From Megalonaias nervosa (lineage: Eukaryota; Mollusca; Bivalvia; Unionida; Unionidae), in contig JAECUM010003197.1 of assembly GCA_016617855.1 (NCBI GenBank), forward strand, positions 62,001 to 126,000: a DNA stretch of 64,000 bases, given 5' to 3'. Of this stretch, positions 23,901 to 36,589 are shown piece after piece (the stretch's first letter is position 1; the number at the start of each line of letters is the position of its first letter). Position numbers and translations under genes: made by a program. A model generated the notes under the pieces. That model ran no database searches. It was not told the origin of the DNA and worked only from the letters and a program-made list of their open reading frames with translations.

Positions 23901-24200
23901 GAAGCTTTTGATAAGTTAAAGGCCATACTGAAAAGTACACAAGTTCTTTCAGGTCCAGATTTCACAAATCATTTAACATGCCTGTAGATGCAAGTAATGT
24001 AGGGGCTAGTGGAGTACTGTTACAGGAAGACAGCAATGGTGTTGATCATCCAGTGTGCATTTTTTCAAGGAAATTGAATAAGCAGCAGAGAAATTATTCT
24101 AAATTACAGAAGGAGTGTTTGGCTTTGATGATGGCCTTGAAATACTTTGAGGTGTATGTTAGTGCATCTCTTTCTCCAAACGCTGTCTTCAGCTATCACA
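23896..24200 (+). pseudogene. Ty3/gypsy pol remnant, RNase H part (right half)
   Basis: Frames read FDKLKAILKSTQVLSGPDF and, after a frame change near 23980, VDASNVGASGVLLQED, NYSKLQKECLALMMALKYFE and VYVSASLSP. These are the RNase H motifs of Ty3/gypsy elements: the first catalytic Asp in DAS and the Glu in KE. Similarity fades by about 24200. Confidence 0.9.
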
Positions 24201-24626
24201 GTGAACTGTATTCCATAACTTCCAACAAAATGATTTTTGGTAATATCTTTGTAGTCACCCTCACATGTAAACCAATATCACTCAATTCTGTTAATGCTTT
24301 TCTGGTTCTTGTAGTGATGAATGAATGAATGCAAATCCAACCCAAGGCAAGTGTAAAATTCTTGCCTCACAATTATAATTGGTGCATCATACATTGTGCT
24401 GTATATGACTAAACTTTCCATCCAATGGCAAATTTCAGGGGATGGGGGCTTTGAAACCCCCTTTTCCTCTATAAATTGTACATTTTAAGTGAAATATACC
24501 AAAATATGGCCATTTTATCAAACTGAACCATCACCTTTCAAATAAGACCTCAAACAGAAAAAACCTCTGCCTATTTAGGAAGATCTTAGCTGGGCTTCAT
24601 CATAAATAAATGTAATATCATACCAC
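24201..24626. other. Non-coding intron sequence
   Basis: Contains a short hairpin 'gggggctttgaaaccccc' at about 24444. Confidence 0.4.
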
Positions 24627-24713
24627 TTGTTTCTGATAATTGGACAGTTTTCTCCAGTTAACGGCAGAAATGACTTTGCCATTAGTAGCACTGGCAATCA
24701 TCTGTAAGTAGTC
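24627..24713 (-). CDS. Exon g: C-terminal helix of the VWA domain
   Basis: Eighty-seven bases, 29 codons, with a 'tttccag' acceptor and a weaker 'gtggta' donor. The peptide DYLQMIASATNGKVISAVNW continues with RKLSNYQKQ. It corresponds to the last VWA helix and strand, the 'L-x-x-I-A-x-x-T-x-G-K' pattern. Phase 0 at both ends. The donor departs from the GTRAGT consensus at the fifth base, so cDNA evidence would be useful here. A retroelement cluster begins just downstream, below 24.2 kb. Confidence 0.85.
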
Positions 24714-25344
24714 CTGGAAATAGATAGGACCCATAAATGGTTGGTACAATAACATTTATAACAGAAATGCTCTGAAAATTGACACATGGAAAAGAAAATA
24801 TCATTGTGATATATTTCTTAAAGATGATAGTTACAACATAAACAATACATTTAATTCCTGTAGCAACATGTCAATTCTGACTAAATATGCCATAAAGTGA
24901 ACATAACATTAAATATCACATGCATAATTAGGATTCTATCACCTGTCAAAAATTAATTTAGTTTTTGAAAATATGAAAATATGCATTCAGTCAGTTGTTT
25001 TCAAACAGTTAAGCAATTCTCTGCAACTTAATTGAAATTTCAGTCTCTAGTTGTTTTAGGGATGTGTATTGCCCAGAAAATTCATACTGCAATACACATT
25101 TATAGTATTGCAATATGTATTAATATGCATTGGAATCAATAACTCCTTGTAATATTGCCATCCAATCAGCCAGGTAGTGGTGTACTTATATATGTACCTG
25201 TATTCCAGAAAACAGTGTTTTATTTATCTTTAATTTTATTTTTAAACCATTAGGTCTGTCTTAAAACATTTTTATTTGCAAAATAGAAAACATTTTAAAC
25301 ACTTAAAAAATTCAAAACCAATCTTATCTGCATAATGCAGTCAC
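24714..25344. other. Non-coding intron sequence
   Basis: AT-rich, nothing recognised. Confidence 0.4.
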
Positions 25345-25405
25345 TCAGTTGCTTAGGCCACCTAATTACTTAGGTCATTTAATTACTTAGGTCATTTAAT
25401 TACAG
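25345..25405. repeat. 17-bp tandem repeat, about 3 copies
   Basis: 'aattacttaggtcattt' units, the same unit as the large block at 27.4-27.8 kb. Confidence 0.8.
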
Positions 25406-27370
25406 CTCTCTACCATCATAACACATTTTGTTATAATGTGATTATGGATATAATGCAGTAGCACTATGTTCCAATAAATCAAAACTATAATAAAATTATT
25501 TAAAAAATTTTTTTTGACATCTAATAGCTGAAAACTTTACATTAAAACTACAATTCTTGATTAGAAATTACCATAACGTGTTTTTACAGTCAAGGTTAAT
25601 CTTTAATTAGCAGCTGTTGTATTAAGGCAAAATAAGATATTGTATTCCTAACAGGCTACTGAACACACAAAATTACCAATGTCTCTAATAAGCCATAATT
25701 GTCATTGGTCAGTATCAACTATTGTATTTGGCTGAAGTACACAGGACTGTCTAATTTGTCTTTAGCATTAATGCCACCCTATAAATCAGTGACTTTTTCT
25801 ATGTAAGTACAGCTCATTGACAGTCAGAAGACCAGCTTATTTTTGACCATTCTTTATTGACACGTGGAACAGATCACAGAAAGGATTAGTGGCAACATGT
25901 CTTTTGAACTTGCCACCATTTTCTGTAATCTGTCGCAGTGCAGCCCAGAAGAGATGGATGTTCATTTGCATAATGTAGTTACAGTACAAATAAGTTCTAT
26001 TCAAACAACTAAGTGTCCCTTTCCACTGAAATCTCAATTAAAAGTACATTTGGTATTATCAGTATTTATGAGTGAATTAAGACATTTAACCTCACAATGG
26101 AGACATCCAGGAAAAGGAAAGCTTATTTTGTCAATAGAATTGTGATTTTAAGGGACAAGCTGTGATACTGGGACATTTTAACTCATCTGATGATGTTCAG
26201 CACTAAATCAAAATTTATGAGCACTGCCCTGCTGTTGAATGTAAGACATGATGACATTGTCCAATTCTTCCTCAGCACCAAAAGAGAATTCAGATCCCGA
26301 TCAACAGGAAGTAGGATCTACTATTCACAGCGACCAGGAGGACCCACTGGAAACACCAAAATATTGTTTCCAAAGCAATATTTACATTCCAAAAATGACT
26401 GATGTGACCAGAAAACCAGTACATTAAGCCCCTGAACATTATGCAGCTGAGAAACATCATGGACTTTGCTAAAAAAAAAAAAAAAAAATATTATAAAAAA
26501 ACAGAACAAACAACAACAAAAACCATAACAGAATGAAACAAAAAACCCAGAACGATCCAGTCTAAAATAAAACTAAAATCACGGAATACTTCCAGTGGGA
26601 AATGCATATCATTTGAGTGAATTCTATTTGGATTAGCACTTTTTGTGAACAAACGTGTTTGTTTGGGACAGCATTCAGATTATAAATGGATTACATGCAT
26701 CTAAGTTTGTAAATTTTAATGTTATTCCATGTTCTAGAATTGCTAAAAGCGTGCTGCACATAATATGACATCACTCAGTCACTACTCACTTTATGTAACT
26801 GATGTTCTGAACTGAAATTGCGATATTTTATTATATATTATTATTTTTAAAAAAATGACTTGACATTGCACTTGTTACAGATAGATGTTCATATATTTAA
26901 TTGCAAAATGGGTGTAGAGATGGTAATATGTGATTGTGATCTCCTAATTAAAGAGGAACAAAGCTCTTAACATCAGGCTGCATTGGTCTTAAGAGCAGCC
27001 TAAATTCAAACATTTTTTGCAAGTGATTACAACATTTTTTGATCACTTTAAATTTGAAGCAGCTGTAGACAGAAATTAAGCTGGAAAGTATATTTATTAA
27101 AATGAGGTAGGTGTTTATATCATTGCTTTTACTCATATCTATAACAAGATGGGTTGAAAGAAAGCAATCTAACACTTGGTATATTTTTTAATTACTTTTC
27201 TTAAATATTATTATTGGACATAATTAAATGTACAAATACCATGCAGAGAAAAAACATAATTTATATAAACTAAAGTACACTCACCATTTTTGATCATTTT
27301 CGCTATACAGCTGTTTGGTACATAACAGTTATGGACCCCAACTACCACGTTATAATGGGGAAGAGCTGAA
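25406..27370. other. Intron sequence without a recognised gene
   Basis: Short frames at 25837-26402 have no recognisable domain. An A-rich tract (26470-26530) could be the tail of a retroposed element. Confidence 0.4.
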
Positions 27371-27374
27371 TTAA

Positions 27375-27820
27375 TTATTTAATTACTTAGGTTACCTAAT
27401 TACTAAGGTCATTTAATTACTTAGGTCATTACTTAGGTCATTTAATTACTAAGGTCATTTAGGTCATTTAGTTACTAAAGTCATTTAATTACTTAGGTCA
27501 TTTAATTACTAAGGTCATTTAATTACTTAGGTCATTTAATTACTAAGGTCATTTAATTACTAAGGTCATTTAGGTCATTTAATTACTAAGGTCATTTAAT
27601 TACTTAGGTCATTTAATTACTAAGGTCATTTAATTACTTAGGTCATTTAATTACTAAGGTCATTTAGGTCATTTAATTACTAAGGTCATTTAATTACTAA
27701 GGTCATTTAATTAATAAGGTCATTTAATTACTTAGGTCATTTAATTACTAAGTTCATTTAATTACTAAGGTCATTTAATTACTTAGGTTGTTTAATTACT
27801 AAGGTCACTTAACTACTCCT
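27375..27820. repeat. 17-bp minisatellite, about 26 copies
   Basis: Units alternate between 'taattacttaggtcatt' and 'taattactaaggtcatt'. Occasional short units skip the TTAATTA part ('aggtcatttaggtcattt'). Confidence 0.95.
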
Positions 27821-27961
27821 GAGCATCAGAATTTTTTTTTAAATTTCAAAGAGAATTAAGCAATTTATTTGTACATGATTTTGTTTGTTATTCTGAAACC
27901 TGCATATTTATTACTAGAATACTAGTCAGGGGACTTGGTAATGGGTGTCAAGACTGACTTT

Positions 27962-28830
27962 GTTTTGTTCTGACTCTATGGTCACAAACTACGTAAGAGA
28001 AAGAAGCAAAACCAAGGTGTTTTTGTAAAAACTTAACAAACAATGTAATTATCAAAGTTATAAATGAAAATATGAGAGAAACTTACAGTATTATGAAGTG
28101 AAATCCAAAATAATTCCTGATAAAATTCTATGAAAGTCCAATCAAAAGTTCTGTATAAATTTCAAAATTGGAAATGTACTGGTCTACCAAAAATGATGAC
28201 GTCAAGTTGGTGTTGTCCAAAGCCCCTTTGAATAATTTGCAACAGTTACAGAATAATATTATAGTCCATATAACAAGCACTTTCTACTTCCACTCAACAG
28301 TTCAAACAAATGTTTTTCCTCTCCAATAATATCTATGCAAAACATGAAAGTACATCTGCAGACTTACAACAGGAACACAAGAAATAACGATTACTCCAAA
28401 ATCGGAATTAATCTGATTGCTCAGTTCCTTCCTTATGTACACTATTTACTGTGACTACATTTCACAATAGACCCCACATGATAGATCTTACTACTCATTT
28501 TGCCCTGAAGTTGCCTATTCATGTGACCTAGCCCAACCAATGGGAAGTTACTGAATTCTTCTAGAATCATCTAAACTCAATCAGCCAATGGGAAATTATT
28601 CCAAAGGCACCATTAAGTTTTATTATTAAGATTATTATTAGTAATTGTCAACAATATAAATTGTTTCTGAAAATGGTTTCTTCTAAGTACAACAAATTCA
28701 ATGTTTTCTTCTCCTCATCCAATATTTTGGAAATTCTGATGATGGGAGACAAATCTCTTGAAGTAACCAAGTGTAGTCACAGAGTCATAATTAACATAAA
28801 TAGTAATTAATAATGAAACTTGTATCTACC
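27962..28830. mobile_element. TIR-element family A, copy 3 (most complete)
   Basis: The left end 'tgactctatggtcacaaact' and right end 'gtagtcacagagtcataatt' are imperfect inverted repeats. Both resemble the end at 58771-58820. About 820 bp; no transposase frame. Confidence 0.6.
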
Positions 28831-29879
28831 ACTTCTTTATAAATTATTTATCAGTAAATATTTTACAATAGATTTTTAGTTACTTATGTTAACCTCTCAA
28901 GGTTTTAAGCTGTTGAACTCATTTCATTGAAATATAAACTCTAATGTTCACTCCAGCAAAACTGTTACTATCATTTACAATTAAGATTTAGCCCTTGCTG
29001 ACAGATGGTTTACTCCTCCAAAACTGTTTCTATCACTGACAATCAACATTTAGCCCTTGCTTACAGCTGGGACAATAAGACTGGCTGCAGATTCATCCTA
29101 CAAACTTTGATTATTAGAAGAAATATAGAGGCACATTAATGTAGATCTTTCATATTATGATGCAGTGAATCGAGAAAACCATACCACAATTTACCCATCC
29201 TCTGGTTTATCACTACAACTCAAAGTTGCTTCCTTGTCACATGTAAGGTTTCACTCTGAGAAATTGTCACTGTTAACATTTTTATTCATTTAACCTACTT
29301 TGTAAGTAAAGCCACAAATGGCACATAATCACAAACACTCTCTTTCTGGTCAAAACTTACAAAATATTTTCCTTGCTGAGTGCACATTACTTGATCCCAA
29401 AATACCTCATTGGAAGGAAAGTCACTTTAAAACTTACCCAGATGGCCTCATTGGAGAGAACTGACTTTTAAAACCTGTTTAGAAGATCAGGGCTGCTCTT
29501 GTAACTTACCACTAAATATATCTATTTTCTTATTAACTTCAGGTATTAAAAAACCTCACAAAATTTACCTGATTTAAGTGCACAGTACAGTTATCATATG
29601 AAATATGCTACGTCTATCACATTCTAAAAATTAAATAATATTGGTCTTAACACCTCAGATGTTGTGACAATGTAGTCTTTTAAGATGGAAGAAAACTGGC
29701 AAGATCCCAGAAGTTGTCTCTTTAAGGATGATCGCTTGTGTAAAGTTGGAGCATTTAGCTTTTTGAAAAACTGATATCTGATATAGATAAGGATCCAATA
29801 AATCCCAAATCACTTGTCAGCGTGTATTTTCTTGCATTATATTTAGTTGATATCTATCAACTAGTAAGAGTCATTATGT
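28831..29879. other. Non-coding intron sequence
   Basis: A 60-odd-bp duplication around 28970-29070 ('tttagcccttgctgacag') is the only structure seen. Confidence 0.4.
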
Positions 29880-30008
29880 GTACCTTATCTATCCACAAGC
29901 AAGAGCTATTACCTGTCCCAGAGTTGATAGCATGACAATACACGTACCTTATCTATCCACAAGCAAGGGCTATTACCTGTCCCAGAGTTGATAGCATGAC
30001 AATACATA
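29880..30008. repeat. 64-bp tandem duplication
   Basis: 'taccttatctatccacaagc' at 29881 and 29945; the copies differ at about two bases. Confidence 0.9.
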
Positions 30009-30195
30009 TACCAGGCAAAAAGTGATGTAATATTGATGGCATCATACTGACATGACCATTACATTTTGAACTGATCAGTAAACACTGATGTTACAAAAGT
30101 GGACATCCTTCAACAAATTAATTTTTCAGAAATGTTTGTTTTGACAAGTTGCTGAGAAATTTGAACCTATTAACAGCCCATGTATCTATACTCAC

Positions 30196-30285
30196 TTTAT
30201 CAGAATCTCCAATTGGAACTGGAAAGACTCGGATGTTCAGCTCTGCCCTCAACTTTCTGAACATGTTCAAAACTCTCTGTTTCTC
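30196..30285 (-). CDS. Exon f: VWA helix and strand 5
   Basis: Ninety bases, exactly 30 codons, with an 'atttgtag' acceptor and 'gtgagt' donor. The peptide has a basic amphipathic helix (KQRVLNMFRKLRAELN) followed by the strand IRVFPVPIGDSD, typical of the VWA segment where a helix is followed by a 'h-x-V-x-P-I/V-G' strand. Phase 0 at both ends. Confidence 0.9.
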
Positions 30286-30299
30286 CTACAAATATTTCA

Positions 30300-30795
30300 G
30301 TTGATGATCTCCATTAACAACGTAATAGTCTAATGATGCTTGTAATGAATTGAGAAAATGCACTTAATAAGGTCATTAAATCCTGGACATACATTAACAT
30401 TTACAATGAAACCAAACTAATGAGGGATATCAAAGGACAGTAATTTACACAGACAAATTATCATATTCATTTCATAATAAGAACAGGTCTGAAATTCACC
30501 AACGGAAGTCTAAACATAAATTAAAATCTAGAAGCCATTAATCTCATTAGTTGAAATTTAGGTCTGACTAAAACTGACCAATCAAATTACTGAAGTCTGT
30601 TCTTAACTTCAAGACTTATGTTGGTGAAATTGAGGCCTGGTGGCATGCATATTAGCTTTCTAAATAGTACAGGGTAGGTCAGTTTCAGATAGGCATCACA
30701 ATTTCAGTGAACACCATTGCAATAGTTATAAATTCCTCTACACCAAGAATATTTTACGTACACAATAATTTGGACTCAAAATTAAAAGCTAAAAT
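30300..30795. other. Non-coding intron sequence
   Basis: Nothing recognised. Confidence 0.4.
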
Positions 30796-30799
30796 AAAA

Positions 30800-31578
30800 T
30801 CAGCATAGGTTATGCTGAATCATCTGGAAGCAAAAATCAACATAGGTCATGTTGGATCATCTAAAAACACAAAATCAATATCGGTCTTGTTGGATCATCT
30901 GAAAACACAAAATCAACTTTGGTCTTGTTGGATCATCTAAAAACACAAAATCAATAAAAGTCAACATATAGGTCATGCTGGATCATCTGAAAACACAAAA
31001 ATCAACACAGGTCTTGTTGGATCATCTAAAAACACAAAATTTACATAGGTCATGCTCGATCATCTAAAAACACAAAATCAACCATAGGTCAACATAGATC
31101 ATGCTTGATCATCTAAGAATACAAAATCAACATAGGTCAACAATAGGTCATGTTGGATCAACTAAGAATACAAAATCAACATAGGCCATGCTGGATCATC
31201 TAAAACCACAAAAATCAACACAAGTCATGCTGGATCATCTGAAAACACAAAATCAACATTGGTCATGTTGGATCATCTAAAAACAAAAATCAACACAGGT
31301 CATCTTGGATCATCTAAAAACACAAAGATCAACACAGGTCATGCTGGATCATCTGAAAACAGAAAATTAACATTGGTCATGTTAGATCATCTGAAAACAC
31401 AAAATCAACACAGGTCTTGTTGGATCATCTAAAAACACAAAATCAACATAGGTCAACATAGGTCATGTTGGATCATCTAAAAACACAAAATCAACATAGG
31501 TCATGTTGGATCATCTAAGAATACAAAATCAACATAGATCAACATAGGCCATGCTGGATCATATAAAAACACAATATT
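30800..31578. repeat. 38-bp tandem repeat, about 20 copies
   Basis: Unit 'ggtcatgttggatcatctaa' plus 'aaacacaaaatcaacata'. Some units have an extra 'ggtcaacata'. Confidence 0.93.
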
Positions 31579-31922
31579 TTAGTGAAGGTGACCTTCTTAG
31601 GAACTAGTCAAATCACACTTGTTCAACTTTTTAACTTACCAAAAAGTAAAGAGGTTGGATCCAAACAAACATGTTATTTTCTGTTGAGGCTTAGTGCTGC
31701 TTTCTACTGAATATTATCTTTAACTGGTAAGTAAACCTTGAAGAAGAAGAGACCAATGTGGGAAAGACTGTTCACCTGGCTAAAATCTGCCTAACTGCCA
31801 AATGCAAGAGCAGATAGCCAATAAATCTGTATATGGGATGGTCATAATTTTGTATCTTCATCCATATTTGATGACATGTCAGCATTAATGTTCAGTGCTA
31901 AAAGACCTCTATGTCAGAAGGC
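31579..31922. other. Non-coding intron sequence
   Basis: Nothing recognised. Confidence 0.4.
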
Positions 31923-31924
31923 TA

Positions 31925-32370
31925 TGTGTCAAAGTTACACACATTGTGTCATGGGGTGTTTTAGATAAAACTGTGTAGCTTTCTGTCAAAGTTACACACA
32001 TTGTGTCATGGGGTGTTTTAGATAAAACTGCAGCTTTCTGTCAAAGTTACACATATTGTGTCATGGGGTGTTTTAGATAAAACTGCAGCTTTCTGTCAAA
32101 GTTACACACATTGTGTCATGGGGTGTTTTAGATAAAACTGCAGCTTTCTGTCAAAGTTACACACACTGTGTCATGGGTGTTTTAGATAAAACTGTGCAGC
32201 TTTCTGTCAAAGTTACACACACTGTGTCGTAGAGTGTTTTAGATAAAACTGTGTAGCTTTCTGTCAAAGTTACACACATTGTGTCGTAGGGTGTTTTAGA
32301 TAAAACTGTTTAGCTTTCTGTCAAGTTACACAACTGTGTTGTGGGGTATTCTGGATAAAACTGTTTAAAT
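31925..32370. repeat. 55-57-bp tandem repeat, 8 copies
   Basis: Unit 'gttacacacattgtgtcatg' plus 'gggtgttttagataaaactg' plus 'cagctttctgtcaaa'. Confidence 0.93.
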
Positions 32371-32379
32371 GTTTGCCTA

Positions 32380-35060
32380 ACTTTAGTAATGTTGACCATG
32401 TTCAGTGAAAGACAGGCATGACTGGTATATATGGATGGCATGCAAGTTAGGGCAGTTTAAATAGTAGATTGGCATCACATGTGTAGAACTTGAAAATGTT
32501 TCCTGCTAAGGTGCTTCTCTCAAATTTAATCAACTTCTGCTTAGTCATTTTTGTGTAGCCATTTAAATGACTTTCAACTTACAGTAATGGTGGTCATATC
32601 TGATGGCAGATCAACATCATTGCTATAAATGTGAAAGCTCTTAATGCCAAAGTGTTTCTGTTTTGGTCAAATTATTTTGAAAAATATCTGAGGTTTTTTT
32701 CTCCACTTTTAGCAATAGTAGCCATGTCTGATTGCAGAGCAACACCATTTTACCAGTGTGAAAGGCTTTCATGCCTGTATACTTTCTGTAAATTTTGGCA
32801 GATTCTAATTAGCAGTTTTTAAGAAGCCATTTAAAGGGCTACTATTATTAGTAACAGCTGCCATAGTTGATGGTGCACTGACATCACTTGTACAAACTTT
32901 GAAAGGAATTTACACATTTTAATTTTGTGAAACTATCTGCAATAGTAGCCATATCTGATACCAACTGGTATATTTTGTATAAATCTGAAGACTTCTATGC
33001 CTGAAATTTTTGGGGTCAAATTTGGTTAAATTCTGTTGAGTGGTATTTCACAAGAAGTTGTTTAAAGGTTTTTCATTTATTAGTATGGGGGTCATATCTG
33101 ATAACAAGTCAGCTTCATATGTACAATTTTGAAGTGTTCTATGACATAATGCTTTCTATTCAGCATCTTTTTAAAAGTTATTAACAGAAAGCCTTTCATG
33201 AAAATATACTTTCTATCAAATTTGATCAAATCCTGCTAAACAGTTTAGCAGTAGTTATTTAAATGTATTTCTATTTTGAGTAATGGTGGCCAGTTTAATG
33301 GTGGATTGGCATCTTTGAACAAACCTGAAAAACCTTTACAGTTGGATGCTTTGCACCAGCTGAGTCAAATTCTGTTGAGATGTTTCTAAGAAGGAAGTTT
33401 TTAAAGGCTTCATCCATTTAAATTCAAAGTGGTCACACTGGATGAGGGATCAATATTCACTAAACACATCTGAAAGGCCTAGATTCCAGAAAGCTAATTT
33501 TACAATCATGTGCAAATTGATCATTTTTAAGAAGTAGTTGAAAACAAGAGGCCCAAGTAGTTCTGATATCATTTACTTGGGTAACTGACACATGACAGCT
33601 TGTGAACACAGATTCACACAGGTACTGAAACTGTAGATGGGAAAGAAACATTTAGTGTACATAGTTGCAAAATTTTCTATTAATGTTGTGATAATTTGTG
33701 TGATTTTGTTTTTCTAGAATATAGTCTTTCATAAAATGAGCAGTCCTCTGGATTTCTTCCAGCCCATGGAGACTTTACCTATATACATAACTTACAAAAT
33801 GATCATAGCTGCACCCTAAAAGTCTATACAGTTACTTGACATTACAAGGGGAGGTAATCAGTGTAGTCAACATGGATTTCTGGGTCAGTCCTCCCTTCTG
33901 CTACAGTCATGACTTGGAAACCAGTGAGATTTATGGTGGTTGAGTGGTTAAGGTGGGGACACCTGATTAGAGTCTGACCATCTGATCAGTCTGGATCTAA
34001 GTTTCTTTTTCTTCAGGCCATGATTTTCTTTGCTTGTAGTATTTTAATTAATATATTTATCATAAAAAAAATGTACATTGGTTTATTACATTTTCTTATT
34101 TAAAGCTAAAAAATATAAAATATATATTTAAAATTATTGGAGAAATGAATATATATGAAATACCTTGAAAGAATACAATATCTGTCATAGCATATAAACA
34201 ACAAATGTTTCAAGGTTTCTCAAGGAGGTATATCTTTATCTGACAGCACATCAGCATTATTTGCCCAATACTGAAAGACACCCAAGCCAAGACACTTTGT
34301 GTCCATGGTGGTCTAATTCCATTTAGCAGATTTTTTTTTTATAGAGCCATGTAAATGATTTTCTACTAATGGTACCCATATCTTTGAATGGAACAAATCA
34401 TATATATAAATATGAAAGGCATTCAACACAGGACACTTTTTGTCTCATTTAAGCAACATCTGTTAAGTGGTGTTTAAGAAGATTCTAAAGTTCATTCGGT
34501 TTTATGTAATATCAGCCATTGGTATTATCCACATTAACTTAAAATCCCTTCATGCCAGACAGCTCTATATCAAATTTATGGTCAGCAGTTTTTTAAAAGA
34601 GATCATTTAAAGGATGGGTGCATTTGCAGACAAATTCAATCAGTTTCAGAGAAGTCTTTTAACTGTTTGGTCTGTTTGTTAGTCATGACAGCCATGTCAT
34701 ACTGGATCAGCCTTGTTTGTAAATTTTTGAAAATCAGAAATGTCAGACTTTCTGTCAAATTTGGTCAAATTATGTTGAGCAGTTTTTAAGAAAACATTCA
34801 AGGTTTCCAAGGCTTTTAGCAATGATGGTCACATTGTATGGGGTAATGGCATCATCTGTCTATCATGCCAGGATACTTTCTGTCAAAGCCAGCATACTTT
34901 ATGTCAAATTCTGTTGAGTGTTTTTTAAGAAGTTGTTTAAAGGGCTTTTTTATTTTCAGTAATATTTGATGGCATCACTGGACAAATATAATAATGCCAG
35001 AATGCTTTGTTTAAATTTGTCTGAATTCTGTTGAGCAGTGTTTGAGAAAAAGTTATACAC
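32380..35060. repeat. Degenerate tandem family of about 190 bp, about 13 copies
   Basis: Units repeat in order 'agtaatggtggccatatctg', 'catgccaggatactttctgt', 'caaatttggtcaaattctgt' and 'tgagcagtttttaagaagtt'. Copies are strongly diverged with indels, so this is the oldest-looking array. The pattern resembles an abundant molluscan repeat I recall. Confidence 0.8.
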
Positions 35061-35084
35061 AGCACAATGAATGGACAAAACATG

Positions 35085-35149
35085 ATGTACTGTACTGCAA
35101 ATGGCTACACCAGCAGCTAGGGGCTGGGCCTATTTTGGACAAAGGCAAT
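35085..35149 (-). pseudogene. Decayed duplicate of exon d inside intron 5
   Basis: The minus strand repeats the acceptor ('gtcttcag') and most of exon d, including the C-L-x-P, PLAAGVA segment and the flanking ATT-rich tract, but has a TAG stop in frame and loses similarity before the donor. It lies downstream of exon e, so its order is wrong for the gene. It is a dead partial duplication of exon d and its intron edge, not a functional alternative exon. Confidence 0.8.
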
Positions 35150-35219
35150 CTGAAGACAATGATAATAATACCATCCTTTTGACATACACATCACAAAATG
35201 GTTCTGTAGACATGGTTTC

Positions 35220-35820
35220 CTGCCAAATGTTACTTACTGATCCAAGCTGATAAGACAGGAAGTAATAACCTATCAATGTACTGATCCATGCTGATAAGAC
35301 AGGAAGCAATAACATTACATACTGATCTATGCTGACAAGACAGGAAGTAATAACATTACATACTGATCTATGCTGACAAGACAGGAAGTAATACCATTAC
35401 ATACTGATCTATGCTGACAAGACAGGAAGTAATAACATTACATACTAATCTATGCTGATAAGACAGGAAGTAATAACCTATCAATGTACTGATCCATGCT
35501 GACAAGACAGGAAGTAATAACATTACATACTAATCTATGCTGATAAGACAGGAAGTAATAACATTACATACTAATCTATGCTGATAAGACAGGAAGTAAT
35601 AACATTACATACTAATCTATGCTGATAAGACAGGAAGTAATAACATTACATACTAATCTATGCTGATAAGACAGGAAGTAATAACATTACATACTAATCT
35701 ATGCTGATAAGACAGGAAGTAATAACATTACATACTAATCTATGCTGATAAGACAGGAAGTAATAACCTATCAGTGTACTGATCCATGCTGATAAGACAG
35801 GAAGTAACAACCTGTAAGGG
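35220..35820. repeat. 41-bp tandem repeat, about 14 copies
   Basis: Unit 'gataagacaggaagtaataa' plus 'cattacatactaatctatgc'. A longer variant 'cctatcaatgtactgatcc' recurs three times. Confidence 0.95.
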
Positions 35821-36109
35821 TACAAACTTTATATACATTGAAATATCCAAAAGTTTCAGCTGAATACAGCAAATGTTGCAGAAATTACAAACATATTTAA
35901 AAATTATAATGTAATTAAACCTTATCATTTTTTGACAATGAAAATGATGCTATCACTGTTGGAAGAGTTGTAAGTATGCCTTACCATTCACAGATTGGAC
36001 AAAAAGACAGAGTACTAGATGACATTATTCCTTAAGAACTACATGGGAAAAAATGGTATCATTTCATTGATTTTTTTTAGTTAGTAATAATATAGACAAT
36101 ATGACAGAA

Positions 36110-36236
36110 AAAGCACAAAAAAATCTGAAAAACTGTACAAGCTAAAAAAGTCCAAAAACTGTACAAGAAAAAAAAACAAACTGAAAGACTGTACAAGATA
36201 AACAACATCCAAAAAACTGTACAAGTCTCTGAACCT
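36110..36236. repeat. Tandem repeat of about 30 bp, 5 copies
   Basis: Units 'aaaaactgtacaag' separated by A-rich spacers, next to exon e's donor. Confidence 0.8.
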
Positions 36237-36247
36237 GAAAGATTTAC

Positions 36248-36372
36248 CTGCTCTTTTTCATCACTTGAGGCAGTATCAGGTCCTGCAACCCTTAAAGTAT
36301 CTGTTGGGCATCCGTCTGTGACCAGTATAATTCTGGGATATACTGTCACCTGTCGGCAGCTGTACACATGAC
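36248..36372 (-). CDS. Exon e: VWA strand 4 with the MIDAS aspartate
   Basis: One hundred and twenty-five bases with an 'atcattag' acceptor and 'gtaaat' donor. It contains VYPRIILVTDGCPTD, the classical VWA 'hhhhTDG' strand in which the Asp closes the MIDAS site, followed by a polar loop ending in SSDEKEQ. It enters in phase 1 and leaves in phase 0. All later exons up to exon i are phase 0 at their 5' end. Confidence 0.93.
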
Positions 36373-36589
36373 CTAATGATTAAATTAGTGAATTAATAGA
36401 GACCATACTACATTTGCTTCAAACTTCTCAAACTAAGTACATATTCAACTCCAACTTTTTTGTTCCAATGTAACATTTTTCTTAAGTTAAATTAATTTTA
36501 TAGATATATATATTTTCATGTCTGTATAATGGTAATTTCCTAATACAATGCAATGAGTCTTTAAAATTTTAACAGAGTGTGTATATTTA

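Noticed and set aside
25837..26145. Overlapping 66- and 93-codon ORFs on opposite strands
   Set aside because: No domain, no splice context, and each is the shadow of the other.
33935..34005. tRNA-derived SINE or tRNA gene
   Set aside because: An A box-like 'tggttgagtggttaaggt' exists, but no B box follows at the right distance and no cloverleaf can be drawn.
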